Source of the DNA: an uncultured Eubacterium sp.
GTDB taxonomy: Bacteria; Bacillota; Clostridia; Lachnospirales; Lachnospiraceae
NCBI GenBank assembly: GCA_910579145.1
Contig: CAJTTQ010000002.1
Location: forward strand, 1 to 64,000
DNA length: 64,000 bases
Reading direction: 5' to 3'
Shown here: positions 26,860 through 36,466 of the stretch, in pieces
How positions within the stretch are numbered: position 1 is the stretch's first letter
Layout: every line of letters begins with the position of its first letter
The notes under the pieces: model-generated
The model's database searches: none
Told to the model about the DNA's origin: nothing
What the model saw: only the letters and a program-made list of their open reading frames with translations
Made by a program: the position numbers and the translations under genes

Positions 26860-27939
26860 ATGGCATTTAAGGCTTTGATAACGGGTAGTAATAACGATGT
26901 GATGGATGCTTTTTTCAAGCATATGCATGAGATCAAGACGATGACCACTTCAAACCGGTATGGCGATGTGGCGAGGCATATCAAATATTTTTCGCCGGAT
27001 ATTTTTGTGTATTGCATTTATCACGAGACAAAAGAGGACTACAGTAAGATCATCCCCATTAAGCATTTGCTGTCAAAACATAAACTTCCGTTTGTGGTAG
27101 TAGGCTCGGAGGAAGACTGTGTGGAGTTTGAGCGGATTGCGGCTAACATAACCGATTTTATGATACAGGATATTTCCGATATGGATGCCATTCAGGAGAA
27201 ACTCTCCACTTTCCTGCAGGAGTGGCGGGAAAAGGAAGGGCTGGATAAGCCGGAAGAGCCGCCGGTCCAGCCGGAGCAGGCGGGACAGATGTCTGTCATG
27301 CCGCCAGAGCAGATGGGGCAGATGTCTGTCATGCCGCCGGAGCAGATGGGGCAGATGCCATACATACAGCCAGTACCTGCCGGCCAGATGCCATATATGC
27401 AGCCGATGCAGCCGCAGCCAGTACCGGCTGTCCCGCATGCCGCGCCTGTGGCACAACCGGTCAAGACACCGGCGGCGCCGGCGAAAAAACCGGCCGCCGA
27501 AGCGGGAAAACCGGCCAAAGAGCCGGCAAAGAAAATGCCGCCGGCGCCGCGGCGTAAGCGCCGACGCCGGACGGTGGGACGGGGACGGATTTTAGTGATT
27601 GATGACAATCCATTAATGTTAAAAGTCATAAAGGAGCATCTGCACGAGGAATATGATCTGGCGACCGCGACGAGCGGGCAGGTGGCCCTCCGTTTTCTAC
27701 AGCGGAGACAGGTGGATCTGATCCTGTTAGACTACGAGATGCCGGACGAAGACGGTCCTGCTGTCCTGAAAAAACTCCGCGCGAACGATAAAACAGCGGA
27801 TGTGCCGGTTGTCTTTCTCACGGGTATCTCTGACCGGAAAAAGATCCAAAAAGCGCTGATGCTTCAGCCGGACGGATATTTGCTGAAGCCGATCGATCAC
27901 GAGAAGCTGATCAGTACGATCAAGCAGTATATTGATTAG
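26860..27939 (+). CDS. Pseudo-receiver plus receiver response-regulator protein
   Basis: 359 aa. Residues 1-125 look like a receiver fold in which the phospho-Asp strand reads PDIFVYCIY with no Asp, so it is a pseudo-receiver. Residues about 130-235 are a low-complexity linker: MPPEQMGQMSV repeats, then Pro/Gln, then Lys/Ala/Pro. Residues about 240-359 are a full receiver: VIDDN, LLDYEMP with the phospho-Asp, FLTG, and LLKPID. No output domain follows, so it should signal through protein contact. It precedes the hybrid kinase by 45 bases and probably is its partner. Its receiver resembles that of the hemerythrin protein at 36467. Confidence 0.85.
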   Translation: MAFKALITGSNNDVMDAFFKHMHEIKTMTTSNRYGDVARHIKYFSPDIFVYCIYHETKEDYSKIIPIKHLLSKHKLPFVVVGSEEDCVEFERIAANITDFMIQDISDMDAIQEKLSTFLQEWREKEGLDKPEEPPVQPEQAGQMSVMPPEQMGQMSVMPPEQMGQMPYIQPVPAGQMPYMQPMQPQPVPAVPHAAPVAQPVKTPAAPAKKPAAEAGKPAKEPAKKMPPAPRRKRRRRTVGRGRILVIDDNPLMLKVIKEHLHEEYDLATATSGQVALRFLQRRQVDLILLDYEMPDEDGPAVLKKLRANDKTADVPVVFLTGISDRKKIQKALMLQPDGYLLKPIDHEKLISTIKQYID

Positions 27940-27984
27940 TACAGAGACGGCCGCGGCAAAGAGAGTGCAGGAATGGGGATTGAT

Positions 27985-30681
27985 ATGGAATACGAGTTGA
28001 ATTTAACGGATTTAATTGAGACAAAGACATTGCAGCGGATACAGGAAGCGTTTTCGAAAATGACTGGGATTGCCGCTATGACGACGGATGCAAACGGAGT
28101 TGCTGTGATCGAGGGTTCTACTCTTTCCGAGTTTTGTACGCGGTATATGAAATTTTCGCCGGTCGGCTGTTCACGCTGTGAACAATGCAATAAACAGGGA
28201 GCGGAAATGGCGCTGCGGGAGGGAAAATCCATCGCGTACACGTGTCATGCCGGCCTGATCGATTTCGCGGCGCCGATCGTCGTAAACGACGAACTGATCG
28301 GTTGCTTTATCGGCGGACAGGTTTTGATCGAGGAACCTGACTGGGGAAAGATGGAAAAATATGCTGTGGAGGTGGGGATCGATCCCGTCGAATATATCAG
28401 TGCGTTGAAAAAGATAAAAGTGGTGACGCGTGAAAAGATCGAAAGCGCAGCGGAGTTCCTATACGCGCTCGCGGACATATTGTCGGATATTACATACAGC
28501 CGCCACCTCCTCTTCCAGGCGAATTTGGAGCTGGGCCAGTCCGTGAACATGAAGTCGGATTTCCTTGCGAATATGAGCCATGAGATCCGGACGCCGATGA
28601 ACGCGGTGATCGGAATGGCGGAGATGGCGCTGCGGGAGGATCTGCCTGCAAATGCCAGGGACTATATCAACCAGATCAAAGTGGCAGGTAAATCCCTGCT
28701 TGCGATCATCAATGATATACTGGATTTTTCCAAAATAGAATCGGGAAAGATGGATATTTTCCCAGAAGAATACGAACCGATTTCAGTCGTCCATGACGTG
28801 GCAAATATTATCATGACAAGGCTGGATGGAAAAGAGGTAGAGCTGATCCTGGATATTTCGCCGGAACTGCCTTACAAATTAGTGGGGGACAGCATCCGCA
28901 TCAAACAGATCATCTTAAATCTCGCCAACAACGCCGCGAAATTTACGAGTGCCGGCCAAATCGTGCTGAAAATGGAGGCAAAGCCGCTCGTGGATGAGGT
29001 CGTAGAACTCTGTATTTCGGTCGAGGATACAGGGATCGGTATTAAGCAGCAGGATCTTGGCAAGCTGTTCCAGTCCTTTTCCCAGGTGGATAGTAAGAGG
29101 AACCGGAATATCGAAGGGACAGGTCTCGGCCTGGCGATTTCCAAACAGCTTCTTACACTGATGGATGGTGAGATCTGGGTCGAGAGTGAATATGAAAAGG
29201 GAAGCAGGTTCTCGTTCCGTCTTCCGCAGAAGATCTGCGACCCGACGCCGAGCATCCATGTGAAAGAAAGCGGGTCGATCCTGGCGGCGGGACTCATTTC
29301 CAATCCGTACGTGGCCAGTCATTTAGAGGACGATGTCAGGGCACTTGGCGTGGAGTATAAAGCCATGAACTCAGGCGTGGAACTGTTTACGCTGCCGAAG
29401 GATAAGAGGCTGTTCTGTTTTTTTGAGCAGTCGATGTTTACGCTGCCGATGGAGGAGTTCATAAAAACGAATCCAGATATTACCGCGATCCTTCTCATAG
29501 ATTTTAAGAGCAACATCCAGTATGATATTCCGAATCTGTTAGTGGTGAAAAAGCCGATTTTTGTACTAAATCTCGCGATGATCTTCAATCAGCAGGAGCT
29601 GCATATGGAAGACGATACGAGCGAACAGGATTTTGAATTTATCGCGCCAGAGGCTGAAATACTGATCGTAGATGACAACGCCGTAAACCTCACAGTGGCG
29701 GAAGGACTCCTGGAGCCGCTGAAAATGAAGATAGACACGGCATTAAGCGGAAAAGAAGCGATTGGGAAGATTTCTGTCCATCATTACGATATCGTATTTA
29801 TGGATCATATGATGCCGGAAGTAGACGGTGTGGAGACGACGCACATCATACGTCGGTTTCATAAGGAGTACGATGATGTTCCGATCATCGCCCTGACTGC
29901 TAATGCCGTTGATGGGACGAGGGAGATGTTCTGCCGTGAGGGAATGAATGACTTTATCGCAAAACCGATCGAACTCCGCCTTCTTATCGCAAAAGTTAAG
30001 CAATGGCTTCCGCCGGAGAAGATCGAGCGGGTTTACGGAACACAAAATATGCCCGAGTCACCGGCAGAAAATAAGGACATCGTCATCGGAGATCTCGATG
30101 TCGCCTATGCGCTTCAGATCCTCGGGAATGAAAAGCTTTTCTGGGCGGTAGTGAAAGAATATTACCGGGTCATACAAAAGAAAGTGGAACTCATAAAGTC
30201 GCTGGAAATGGATGAGGACTGGACGGGTTATACGATCGAGGTCCATGCGCTAAAAAGCGCCTCGAAACAGATCGGCGCTATTTCGTTGTCGGAAAAAGCG
30301 GCGGCGATGGAGATGGCCGGGAATGCCAGAAACACGAAACTGATACATGAAAAGACCGACGAGATGCTCGAGCAGTATATGGGATATTTGGAAATACTAA
30401 AGCCGTACTGCTGTGAAGAGGAAGAGAGCGGGGAGGAGAAGTCCGGCATACCGGAAGATGTGCTGCGGGAGTGCCTGGAGGATATGAAATCAGCTGCGGA
30501 AGACCTGGATATGGATCTGATGGAAGATGTCATAGAGGAAATGGGAGAATACGGGTATGACGGCTGGCAGAAAGAACTGTTTGACCGGTTGAAGGAAGCG
30601 GTCAATGAGGTGGATGTCGATAGTTGTGAAGCAATATTACATGAATGGGAGAGTAAATGGAACAAAGATATAGAGAGTTGA
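27985..30681 (+). CDS. PocR-type hybrid sensor histidine kinase with receiver and HPt
   Basis: About 898 aa, with no membrane segment. Order: PocR-like sensory domain (1-170, with Cys pairs CSRCEQC and CHAGL), HisKA with His in LANMSHEIRTPMNAVIGM (about 195), HATPase (NLANNAAKF, EDTGIGIK, GTGLGLAI), a degenerate receiver (about 430-540), a true receiver (ILIVDDN, FMDHMMPEVDG), and an HPt domain with the His in VEVHALKSASKQIG. It is a complete cytosolic phosphorelay; PocR domains bind small hydrocarbon or metabolite ligands. ATG 27973 is possible, but GGGG before 27985 fits better. The last 25 bases overlap the MutS-like gene. Confidence 0.9.
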   Translation: MEYELNLTDLIETKTLQRIQEAFSKMTGIAAMTTDANGVAVIEGSTLSEFCTRYMKFSPVGCSRCEQCNKQGAEMALREGKSIAYTCHAGLIDFAAPIVVNDELIGCFIGGQVLIEEPDWGKMEKYAVEVGIDPVEYISALKKIKVVTREKIESAAEFLYALADILSDITYSRHLLFQANLELGQSVNMKSDFLANMSHEIRTPMNAVIGMAEMALREDLPANARDYINQIKVAGKSLLAIINDILDFSKIESGKMDIFPEEYEPISVVHDVANIIMTRLDGKEVELILDISPELPYKLVGDSIRIKQIILNLANNAAKFTSAGQIVLKMEAKPLVDEVVELCISVEDTGIGIKQQDLGKLFQSFSQVDSKRNRNIEGTGLGLAISKQLLTLMDGEIWVESEYEKGSRFSFRLPQKICDPTPSIHVKESGSILAAGLISNPYVASHLEDDVRALGVEYKAMNSGVELFTLPKDKRLFCFFEQSMFTLPMEEFIKTNPDITAILLIDFKSNIQYDIPNLLVVKKPIFVLNLAMIFNQQELHMEDDTSEQDFEFIAPEAEILIVDDNAVNLTVAEGLLEPLKMKIDTALSGKEAIGKISVHHYDIVFMDHMMPEVDGVETTHIIRRFHKEYDDVPIIALTANAVDGTREMFCREGMNDFIAKPIELRLLIAKVKQWLPPEKIERVYGTQNMPESPAENKDIVIGDLDVAYALQILGNEKLFWAVVKEYYRVIQKKVELIKSLEMDEDWTGYTIEVHALKSASKQIGAISLSEKAAAMEMAGNARNTKLIHEKTDEMLEQYMGYLEILKPYCCEEEESGEEKSGIPEDVLRECLEDMKSAAEDLDMDLMEDVIEEMGEYGYDGWQKELFDRLKEAVNEVDVDSCEAILHEWESKWNKDIES

Positions 30682-32426
30682 TCGAACGATATGAAAAAGA
30701 ATGTTCGAGGTGGAACCGGATATCGAATATCATGGGGGGATTGAAACTGGTACTGTTTTTTGTCTGTGTTTCTTTGATCTTCATGTTTTGGTTCGTATAC
30801 CGTTCTGTCTTGTGCGGGCTGGCAGCAGGCATCAGTTTTATACTGTTCGCGGCTGCCAGTTTGCGGCATGAGGATATCATCCGGCAGATGGAGGAAAAAG
30901 CGGGATTGAGCGGGATCGCGAAAAAGGATCAAAAGCGGCTGTCGGGAGAATGGACGGGATTTTCCGAAAGCGGTGAAGAGTATGTGGACGATGAGCACGG
31001 GTATGCCGTGGATCTGGATATCGTGGGACCGCGTTCATTGTTCCAATTTCTGAACCGCACGCATACCTGTTTCGGGAGGGAGCAGTTTGTCCGGGATCTG
31101 CTTCATCCGTCCTTTACAGAAGATGAGGTCCGTAGGCGGCAGGAGGCGGTGGAAGAGCTCCAGTCTGATTACGAATGGGCGGCCCGCCTCGAGTACCTTT
31201 TTTCTAAAATTGGTCTGGACCGTCGTTTTCCAGAGCTTATTGCGGAACTAAAGGATCCAAAAAGATTTTTGCCGTTCCGGTACGCGGATGTTATCGTGAG
31301 TGTGCTCCGCAGTGTGACCGGCGTCACGATCGCATATTTTTGTTTCACGAAAAGTAATGCCTCGTTTCGTCTGTTGTGCTTGCTGATCCTTTTTCAGTTC
31401 GCGCTTGGAATGCTGGGAGATCATCATATTAAGAAATATTTGGGGTATACGAGGACGGTCGCGGGGAAGATCGCTCCGTATGAAGAGATCATCCGTCACT
31501 GGAAAGGCAGGGGGTTTCACTCGGAGCGGTTGTGCATGATCCAGTCGCGGCTGACAGAGGCATCTGAGGGGATCAGTCAGTTGTCGCGTATTTCTTCGCA
31601 TATGAGGTATACGGTTCATCCGGTTTCGAGATTTGTACTGGATGGACTGTTTTTGTGGAGTTTTAAAAACGCGTTTGATTTTCAGGAATGGAAATATGAG
31701 TACGGGGAACAGGTGCAGCAGTGGTTTACGCTGCTCGGAGAGACAGAAAGCCTCATGAGTTTTGCCGGTATGGCGTGGAACTGCACCACGGTCTGCCTGC
31801 CTGTCGTTTCCAGAAGCGGGAGAAAGATAGCGGCACAAAAGATCGGCCATCCGCTGCTCCGGAATGAGGAGAGGGTCTGCAATGATTTTCAAATGGAGGA
31901 TTCGATCATTTTGATATCCGGCTCGAATATGTCGGGGAAGAGTACGTTTATGCGGACAGTCGGGATCAATGTCGTACTGGCAGGAGCGGGAGGTTATGTA
32001 TGTGCCGGGTGGATGCGCTGTCCGCAGCTTAGGATCCTGACTTCCATGCGGATCGCGGACCGGACAACAGAGGGGATTTCTACATTTTATTCGGAATTAT
32101 TGCGCATACGAAGGATCATTGACGCGGCGGAGGAAACGGATGATTTATTATTTTTGATCGATGAGATCTTCCGCGGTACGAACTCCACTGACCGGATACG
32201 GGGAGCAGAGGGAGTGATCAAAAAGCTGCGCAGCCTGAACGCGTGCGGCATGATCACGACGCACGATCTCGAGATCTGCCGGCTCGGAGATAAACAGGGG
32301 ATCATCAATTATAGTTTTTATGAGGAGTACCGTGACGATGAAATGTATTTTGATTATTGCATCAAGGAAGGGATTTCAAAGACGACGAACGCGGAATTCC
32401 TGCTCCGGAAAGTGGGGATTTTATAG
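30657..32426 (+). CDS. Membrane-anchored MutS-family ATPase
   Basis: 589 aa. Two membrane helices near residues 27-70 (LVLFFVCVSLIFMFWFVY, LCGLAAGISFILFAAASL) and a second hydrophobic pair around 215-255 precede a MutS-type ATPase: Walker A GSNMSGKSTFM, Walker B LLFLIDEIFRGTNSTDR, and the signature TTHDLE. The mismatch-recognition domains of true MutS are missing. Such MutS-like proteins occur in Firmicutes with unknown function. It overlaps the kinase gene by 25 bases, so the genes are translationally coupled. Confidence 0.85.
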   Translation: MEQRYRELIERYEKECSRWNRISNIMGGLKLVLFFVCVSLIFMFWFVYRSVLCGLAAGISFILFAAASLRHEDIIRQMEEKAGLSGIAKKDQKRLSGEWTGFSESGEEYVDDEHGYAVDLDIVGPRSLFQFLNRTHTCFGREQFVRDLLHPSFTEDEVRRRQEAVEELQSDYEWAARLEYLFSKIGLDRRFPELIAELKDPKRFLPFRYADVIVSVLRSVTGVTIAYFCFTKSNASFRLLCLLILFQFALGMLGDHHIKKYLGYTRTVAGKIAPYEEIIRHWKGRGFHSERLCMIQSRLTEASEGISQLSRISSHMRYTVHPVSRFVLDGLFLWSFKNAFDFQEWKYEYGEQVQQWFTLLGETESLMSFAGMAWNCTTVCLPVVSRSGRKIAAQKIGHPLLRNEERVCNDFQMEDSIILISGSNMSGKSTFMRTVGINVVLAGAGGYVCAGWMRCPQLRILTSMRIADRTTEGISTFYSELLRIRRIIDAAEETDDLLFLIDEIFRGTNSTDRIRGAEGVIKKLRSLNACGMITTHDLEICRLGDKQGIINYSFYEEYRDDEMYFDYCIKEGISKTTNAEFLLRKVGIL

Positions 32427-32559
32427 ACAGGAAAAAATGGCGTAGTATGCAATTATGATACAAAGTGGTGTTAGACTGTCCAAAGGATGAGGCGTCCGGG
32501 ATACGGTAATCCTGAAAATGGCGGAAAGACACCGGGCGGGGAAGGAGTGACAGAGGGAG

Positions 32560-33219
32560 ATGAACCGGATACTGATCGTGGAGGATGAGGAGTCCATTGC
32601 GGAACTGATCCAGATGAGTCTGAAAAATGCGGGGTATCATACGGAGGTATGTTACGACGGGGAAGAGGGGGCAGATCGGATACAAAGAGAGCACTTTGAT
32701 CTGTGCCTGCTTGATATCATGCTGCCGAAAGTGGACGGGTATGAACTTTTGGACTATGCAAAATGTATGGAGCTTCCCGTGATCTTTTTGACGGCGAAGG
32801 GGAAGACAGAAGACAAAGTAAAGGGACTGCGCGCGGGCGCGGATGATTATGTGACGAAGCCGTTTGACGTGATGGAACTTCTGGCGCGGGTGGAGAGTGT
32901 TCTCCGGCGTTATGGAAAGACGGAAACGACTATGGATGTACTCGATCTCCATATCGATATCGTGTCCCGGAGCGTGACAAAAAACGGCGTTCCCCTGCGC
33001 CTTACGTATAAAGAATTTGACCTGCTCCTGCTTTTTGTGCGGAATCCAGGTGTAGCGCTCTACCGGGAAGTGATCTACGAACAGGTGTGGGAGAGCTCTT
33101 ATATGGGGGACAGCAGGACTGTGGACCTTCACGTACAGCGGCTGCGCAAAAAGGCGGGGTTGGAACGGCAGATCCAGGCGGTCTATAAAGTGGGTTATCG
33201 CTTTTCCACCCAGAATTGA
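32560..33219 (+). CDS. OmpR-family response regulator
   Basis: 219 aa. The receiver (1-115) has VEDEE, the phospho-Asp in CLLDIMLPKVDGYE, and KPFDVMELLARVE. The OmpR winged-helix domain (about 130-219) ends YREVIYEQVWE, DSRTVDLHVQRLRKK, VYKVGYRF. It binds DNA when phosphorylated by its partner kinase, which begins seven bases after its stop. GGAG sits before the ATG. A noncoding gap of about 130 bases upstream may hold its control region, but no clear promoter is visible there. Confidence 0.93.
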   Translation: MNRILIVEDEESIAELIQMSLKNAGYHTEVCYDGEEGADRIQREHFDLCLLDIMLPKVDGYELLDYAKCMELPVIFLTAKGKTEDKVKGLRAGADDYVTKPFDVMELLARVESVLRRYGKTETTMDVLDLHIDIVSRSVTKNGVPLRLTYKEFDLLLLFVRNPGVALYREVIYEQVWESSYMGDSRTVDLHVQRLRKKAGLERQIQAVYKVGYRFSTQN

Positions 33220-33226
33220 GGTTCGT

Positions 33227-34648
33227 ATGAGGATATTTGCCAAACAGTTTATTACGATGATGTGCGTGCTGATCGTGTCGTTTATGGTTCTCGGGAATAT
33301 GCTGGTGTTTACGGCGTTTGAGACGACGATGAACCGGGAAACGGGACAGAATATCGAAGAGATGAAGATTTTCCAGTACGCGATGCTCGCTTCCCTGCAG
33401 GGACTGCCGAAGGACTATCAGGCGGTCGATCAGGCGGCGGCGGGGATCGTCCGCTCGATACAGCAGAATTTGTACGGTGGTCAGGAAGGCATCGTCATTT
33501 ATAATGAGGACCATAAAGTGGTCTATCAGGATGATTCGTATGAAAGCGAATTGATCAGCAAGGATCGGGAAGGACATGGCGGCATTTGGCAGATCACGGT
33601 CTGGAACGGCCATCACTATTTGGAATCCCTTTGTGAGATCAATAGTTCAGCGGGCAATTATATATTGGAAATCCACCGGAATATCGACTATGTATATCGG
33701 TACAGGGATCGGCTGTATGAACGGTACCGGGTATTACTCATCGTCATTTCAGCTGTTTTTGCCGTTGTGATTCTTTTAGTCTCCCTTCACTTCGCGCGGC
33801 CGATCCGCAACTTGTCGCAGGCGGCGAGGCTGTTCGCGGATGGTGATTATAAGAAACGGGTCAGGGAGAAAGGGAACGATGAGGTGACTATGCTCAGCCG
33901 GGACTTTAACCGGATGGCGGATCAGTTGGAGGAGAGTATCGGACGGTTAGAGGAAGAGGCGAGGAGGCAGGAAGAATTTACGTCGGCATTTTCCCATGAG
34001 TTGAAAACGCCGTTGACGTCCATTATCGGATATGCGGATATTTTGAGGGCAAGAACGCTGAATGAAGAGGAGAGGAGCCGCTGCGCAAATTATATCGTCC
34101 ATCAGGGACGGCGGTTAGAGCGGTTGTCGTTGAAAATGCTGGAGATGTCTTACGTGGATCAACAGGAGACCGTATTTGTGCCGATCGAAGTTAGCCAGCT
34201 TATCAGACAGATCAAGGCGATGACGGAAGCTGTTCTGGAGCAAAAAGATATCACGATGTCAGATGAGGTGGAACCGGGTGTGATCACGGGAGATATGGAT
34301 CTTTTATTGTCTCTATTTTCCAATCTTATTGATAATGCGAGGAAAGCGTGCGGAAATGGAGGGGAGGTCTTTCTGTCAGGGAAAACGCAGGAGGATGGTT
34401 ACCAGTTTGTTCTGCGGGATAACGGCTGCGGGATGCCGGAGGCGGAGATACAAAAAATAACGGAGCCGTTTTATATGATCGATAAGTCGCGTGCGAGAAA
34501 GGAAGGCGGCGCCGGGATCGGTATGGCGCTTTGCCAGAAGATCATCTCCATCCATCGGGCAGAGTGGCGGATCGAGAGCACAGAGGGCGAGGGGACGAGT
34601 ATTTATATTTTATTTCCGGCATGGCAGGAAACAGAAAGGGGAAGGTGA
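33227..34648 (+). CDS. Membrane sensor histidine kinase
   Basis: 473 aa. A first membrane helix (about 8-30), an extracellular sensor (about 31-165), a second helix (LLIVISAVFAVVILLVSLHFA), a HAMP segment, HisKA with SAFSHELKTPLTSIIGYADIL, and HATPase with LIDNARKAC, DNGCGMP and GAGIGMAL. It pairs with the upstream OmpR regulator in an operon. The signal is unknown; the downstream membrane protein and the nearby carboxypeptidase hint at an envelope cue. Confidence 0.92.
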   Translation: MRIFAKQFITMMCVLIVSFMVLGNMLVFTAFETTMNRETGQNIEEMKIFQYAMLASLQGLPKDYQAVDQAAAGIVRSIQQNLYGGQEGIVIYNEDHKVVYQDDSYESELISKDREGHGGIWQITVWNGHHYLESLCEINSSAGNYILEIHRNIDYVYRYRDRLYERYRVLLIVISAVFAVVILLVSLHFARPIRNLSQAARLFADGDYKKRVREKGNDEVTMLSRDFNRMADQLEESIGRLEEEARRQEEFTSAFSHELKTPLTSIIGYADILRARTLNEEERSRCANYIVHQGRRLERLSLKMLEMSYVDQQETVFVPIEVSQLIRQIKAMTEAVLEQKDITMSDEVEPGVITGDMDLLLSLFSNLIDNARKACGNGGEVFLSGKTQEDGYQFVLRDNGCGMPEAEIQKITEPFYMIDKSRARKEGGAGIGMALCQKIISIHRAEWRIESTEGEGTSIYILFPAWQETERGR

Positions 34649-34654
34649 TGGCAG

Positions 34655-35473
34655 ATGAAATGGTATACGGCATTCGGCGTGGCCGGCGTAATCGTTCTGT
34701 TTGCCGCGGCGATGTGGTTTCCGGAGTATTACAGCCGGCTGTATGACGACCAGACGCTCGATCAGGCGGAATTTACGGACATAAATATGAGTACGTATGA
34801 AACATCGTATGATTGTTTTATGGGAAAATTATATGCGATCGCCAAAGTATGGAACGAGAATGCGATGTTATCTGCCGTGCGCACGGACGAGCTGGAACTT
34901 ACGATGGATAAGAGCCAGTTTGCGAAGATTGTCAGGAAGGAAATGAAAGAGTTATTTAAACTGGGTTTATTGCAGGAGCAGTACAAACCGAGGGCCAAAA
35001 ACCTTACCCGCTGCGAGCGCTATACGATCTACGCATCTGGTGATGCCAGTGGAATGAAAGGGATCAGCTGTTGGAAGCTTGTCTTTGAGCGAGCGAAAAA
35101 GAGTATGACGGTTTATCTGGATGAGGAATACCATAAAATTTACTATGTCGAGTACTGGCAGAAGGCGGAGGGAGAAAAGGGAGATCCTATCGTGCAGGAT
35201 GCTTACGGGAAATCGAGCGGTAGTACGCGTTCATACAGCGTGGACGAGGCGGAACTGGGTTATGGTGGTTGGGAAGGGGGCAGCGTAAATGATTATTATG
35301 ACGCAGCCGCGTTCCAAGATGTTCCGTTCGTGTCGTGGGTGGAGTCCGGGACTGTGTGGGTGATGGAGTTTGATGGAAAGTATCCGGTCAATATGATCAA
35401 ACAAGAGACATTTGTTGAGTCCGGCTCCGTATACCGGTTTGGTCTTCCGATGGAGAAAATGATACAGTTTTGA
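34655..35473 (+). CDS. Membrane-anchored protein of unknown function
   Basis: 272 aa. One N-terminal membrane helix (TAFGVAGVIVLFAAAMWF, about 4-22) carries an extracellular domain of about 245 residues with no motif I recognise. A Gly/Tyr/Asp-rich loop (about 205-222) contains GYGGWEGG. It starts seven bases after the histidine-kinase stop, so it belongs to that operon and may be a signal accessory or a target of the system. Confidence 0.75.
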   Translation: MKWYTAFGVAGVIVLFAAAMWFPEYYSRLYDDQTLDQAEFTDINMSTYETSYDCFMGKLYAIAKVWNENAMLSAVRTDELELTMDKSQFAKIVRKEMKELFKLGLLQEQYKPRAKNLTRCERYTIYASGDASGMKGISCWKLVFERAKKSMTVYLDEEYHKIYYVEYWQKAEGEKGDPIVQDAYGKSSGSTRSYSVDEAELGYGGWEGGSVNDYYDAAAFQDVPFVSWVESGTVWVMEFDGKYPVNMIKQETFVESGSVYRFGLPMEKMIQF

Positions 35474-35512
35474 TACGGTTATGAAGGCGGTTTGTTACAA
35501 GGGACAGTTATA

Positions 35513-35542
35513 CTTATCACAGAAGAACAAAAATGTGATAAG
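35513..35542 (+). promoter_or_regulatory. Inverted repeat overlapping the vanY ribosome site
   Basis: CTTATCAC (35513-35520) and GTGATAAG (35535-35542) form an 8-bp inverted repeat. Its right arm runs into the AAGGAGG ribosome site (35541-35547), and TATACT lies just before the left arm. It could be an operator or an RNA hairpin limiting translation. Confidence 0.5.
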
Positions 35543-35553
35543 GAGGAACTGTT

Positions 35554-36372
35554 ATGAGAGTAAGGAAATGTCTATTGGTGGCTGCAGCAATGATCTGTCT
35601 GGAGGGGATCATCTTGACTGGGATGTTTTTTATCCTGCCGGGCGGTAAAGTGTATGGGGAAATGGAATACCGGGTCGGGGACGGGGTGGTGGCTGCGGAT
35701 GACTGTCCAGAGGATGAAGGAAAGACGAAAAATGTAAACGATCAGGTGGAGAATGGGAAGAAACGGGAGAAGAAAGCACAGAATATATATGAGGAAAATA
35801 AAGAGGTTCTGGTCCTCGTCAATGCGGACCATAAGCTGGGCAAGGATTATGATCCGTCCCTGCGTTCGATCTGTGGAGGAAGGCTGCAGGCGTCAGAACG
35901 GATGTACCGTTCTCTCGTAGATATGCTGGCCGCGGCATCGGATGAGGGGTATCAGTACTGGATCGCCTCGGTCTGGCGCAGCAGGGAAAAACAACAGAAA
36001 CTCGTGGATGAGGATGTGCGCCGGCTGATGGATCAGGGAATGACTCGTAAAAGGGCGCTTGCGGAAACATATAAGGAGACGATGCCGGCCGGTCACAGCG
36101 AACACGAGACAGGTTTGGCGCTCGACATCCTCTGTTCGGAAAATATGCAGATGGACCAGTCGCAGAAGGAAGAACCCGGAAATAAGTGGCTGTGCAAGAA
36201 CAGCTGGCGCTATGGTTTTGTTCTGAGGTATCCCGAGGAAAAGGAAAAAATCACGGGAATCCGTCATGAGCCGTGGCACTTCCGCTATGTCGGTAAAAAG
36301 GCGGCTGCTTATATGCACGAAAACAACCTGGCACTGGAGGAATTTTGGGACAGATTGGACGAAATGTTGTAA
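35554..36372 (+). CDS. VanY/LdcB-type D-alanyl-D-alanine carboxypeptidase (M15B)
   Basis: 272 aa. An N-terminal signal anchor (CLLVAAAMICLEGIILTGMFFILP) is followed by a charged Lys/Glu linker and the M15B peptidase core. Metal and catalytic motifs are present: SVWRSREKQQ, PAGHSEHETGLALDI (His and Asp ligands), and RHEPWHFRYVG (Glu and His). It trims D-Ala from peptidoglycan stem peptides outside the membrane. It follows the two-component operon by 80 bases and has an inverted repeat over its ribosome site. Confidence 0.92.
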   Translation: MRVRKCLLVAAAMICLEGIILTGMFFILPGGKVYGEMEYRVGDGVVAADDCPEDEGKTKNVNDQVENGKKREKKAQNIYEENKEVLVLVNADHKLGKDYDPSLRSICGGRLQASERMYRSLVDMLAAASDEGYQYWIASVWRSREKQQKLVDEDVRRLMDQGMTRKRALAETYKETMPAGHSEHETGLALDILCSENMQMDQSQKEEPGNKWLCKNSWRYGFVLRYPEEKEKITGIRHEPWHFRYVGKKAAAYMHENNLALEEFWDRLDEML

Positions 36373-36380
36373 AAGAATGA

Positions 36381-36409
36381 TTGTCAATGCTGCTATTTTA
36401 TGGTATACT
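36381..36409 (+). promoter_or_regulatory. Sigma-A promoter of the hemerythrin-receiver gene
   Basis: TTGTCA (36381-36386), 17-base spacer, TATACT (36404-36409), 57 bases before the start codon. Confidence 0.75.
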
Positions 36410-36466
36410 AAAGGCACATTTATTTAAAATATCATAGATACGACTATAGTAGCAGGAGGACTTGAA

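Noticed and set aside
27290..27360. Repeats as a CRISPR array
   Set aside because: They are in-frame coding repeats (MPPEQMGQMSV) in a linker, with no spacers and no cas genes.
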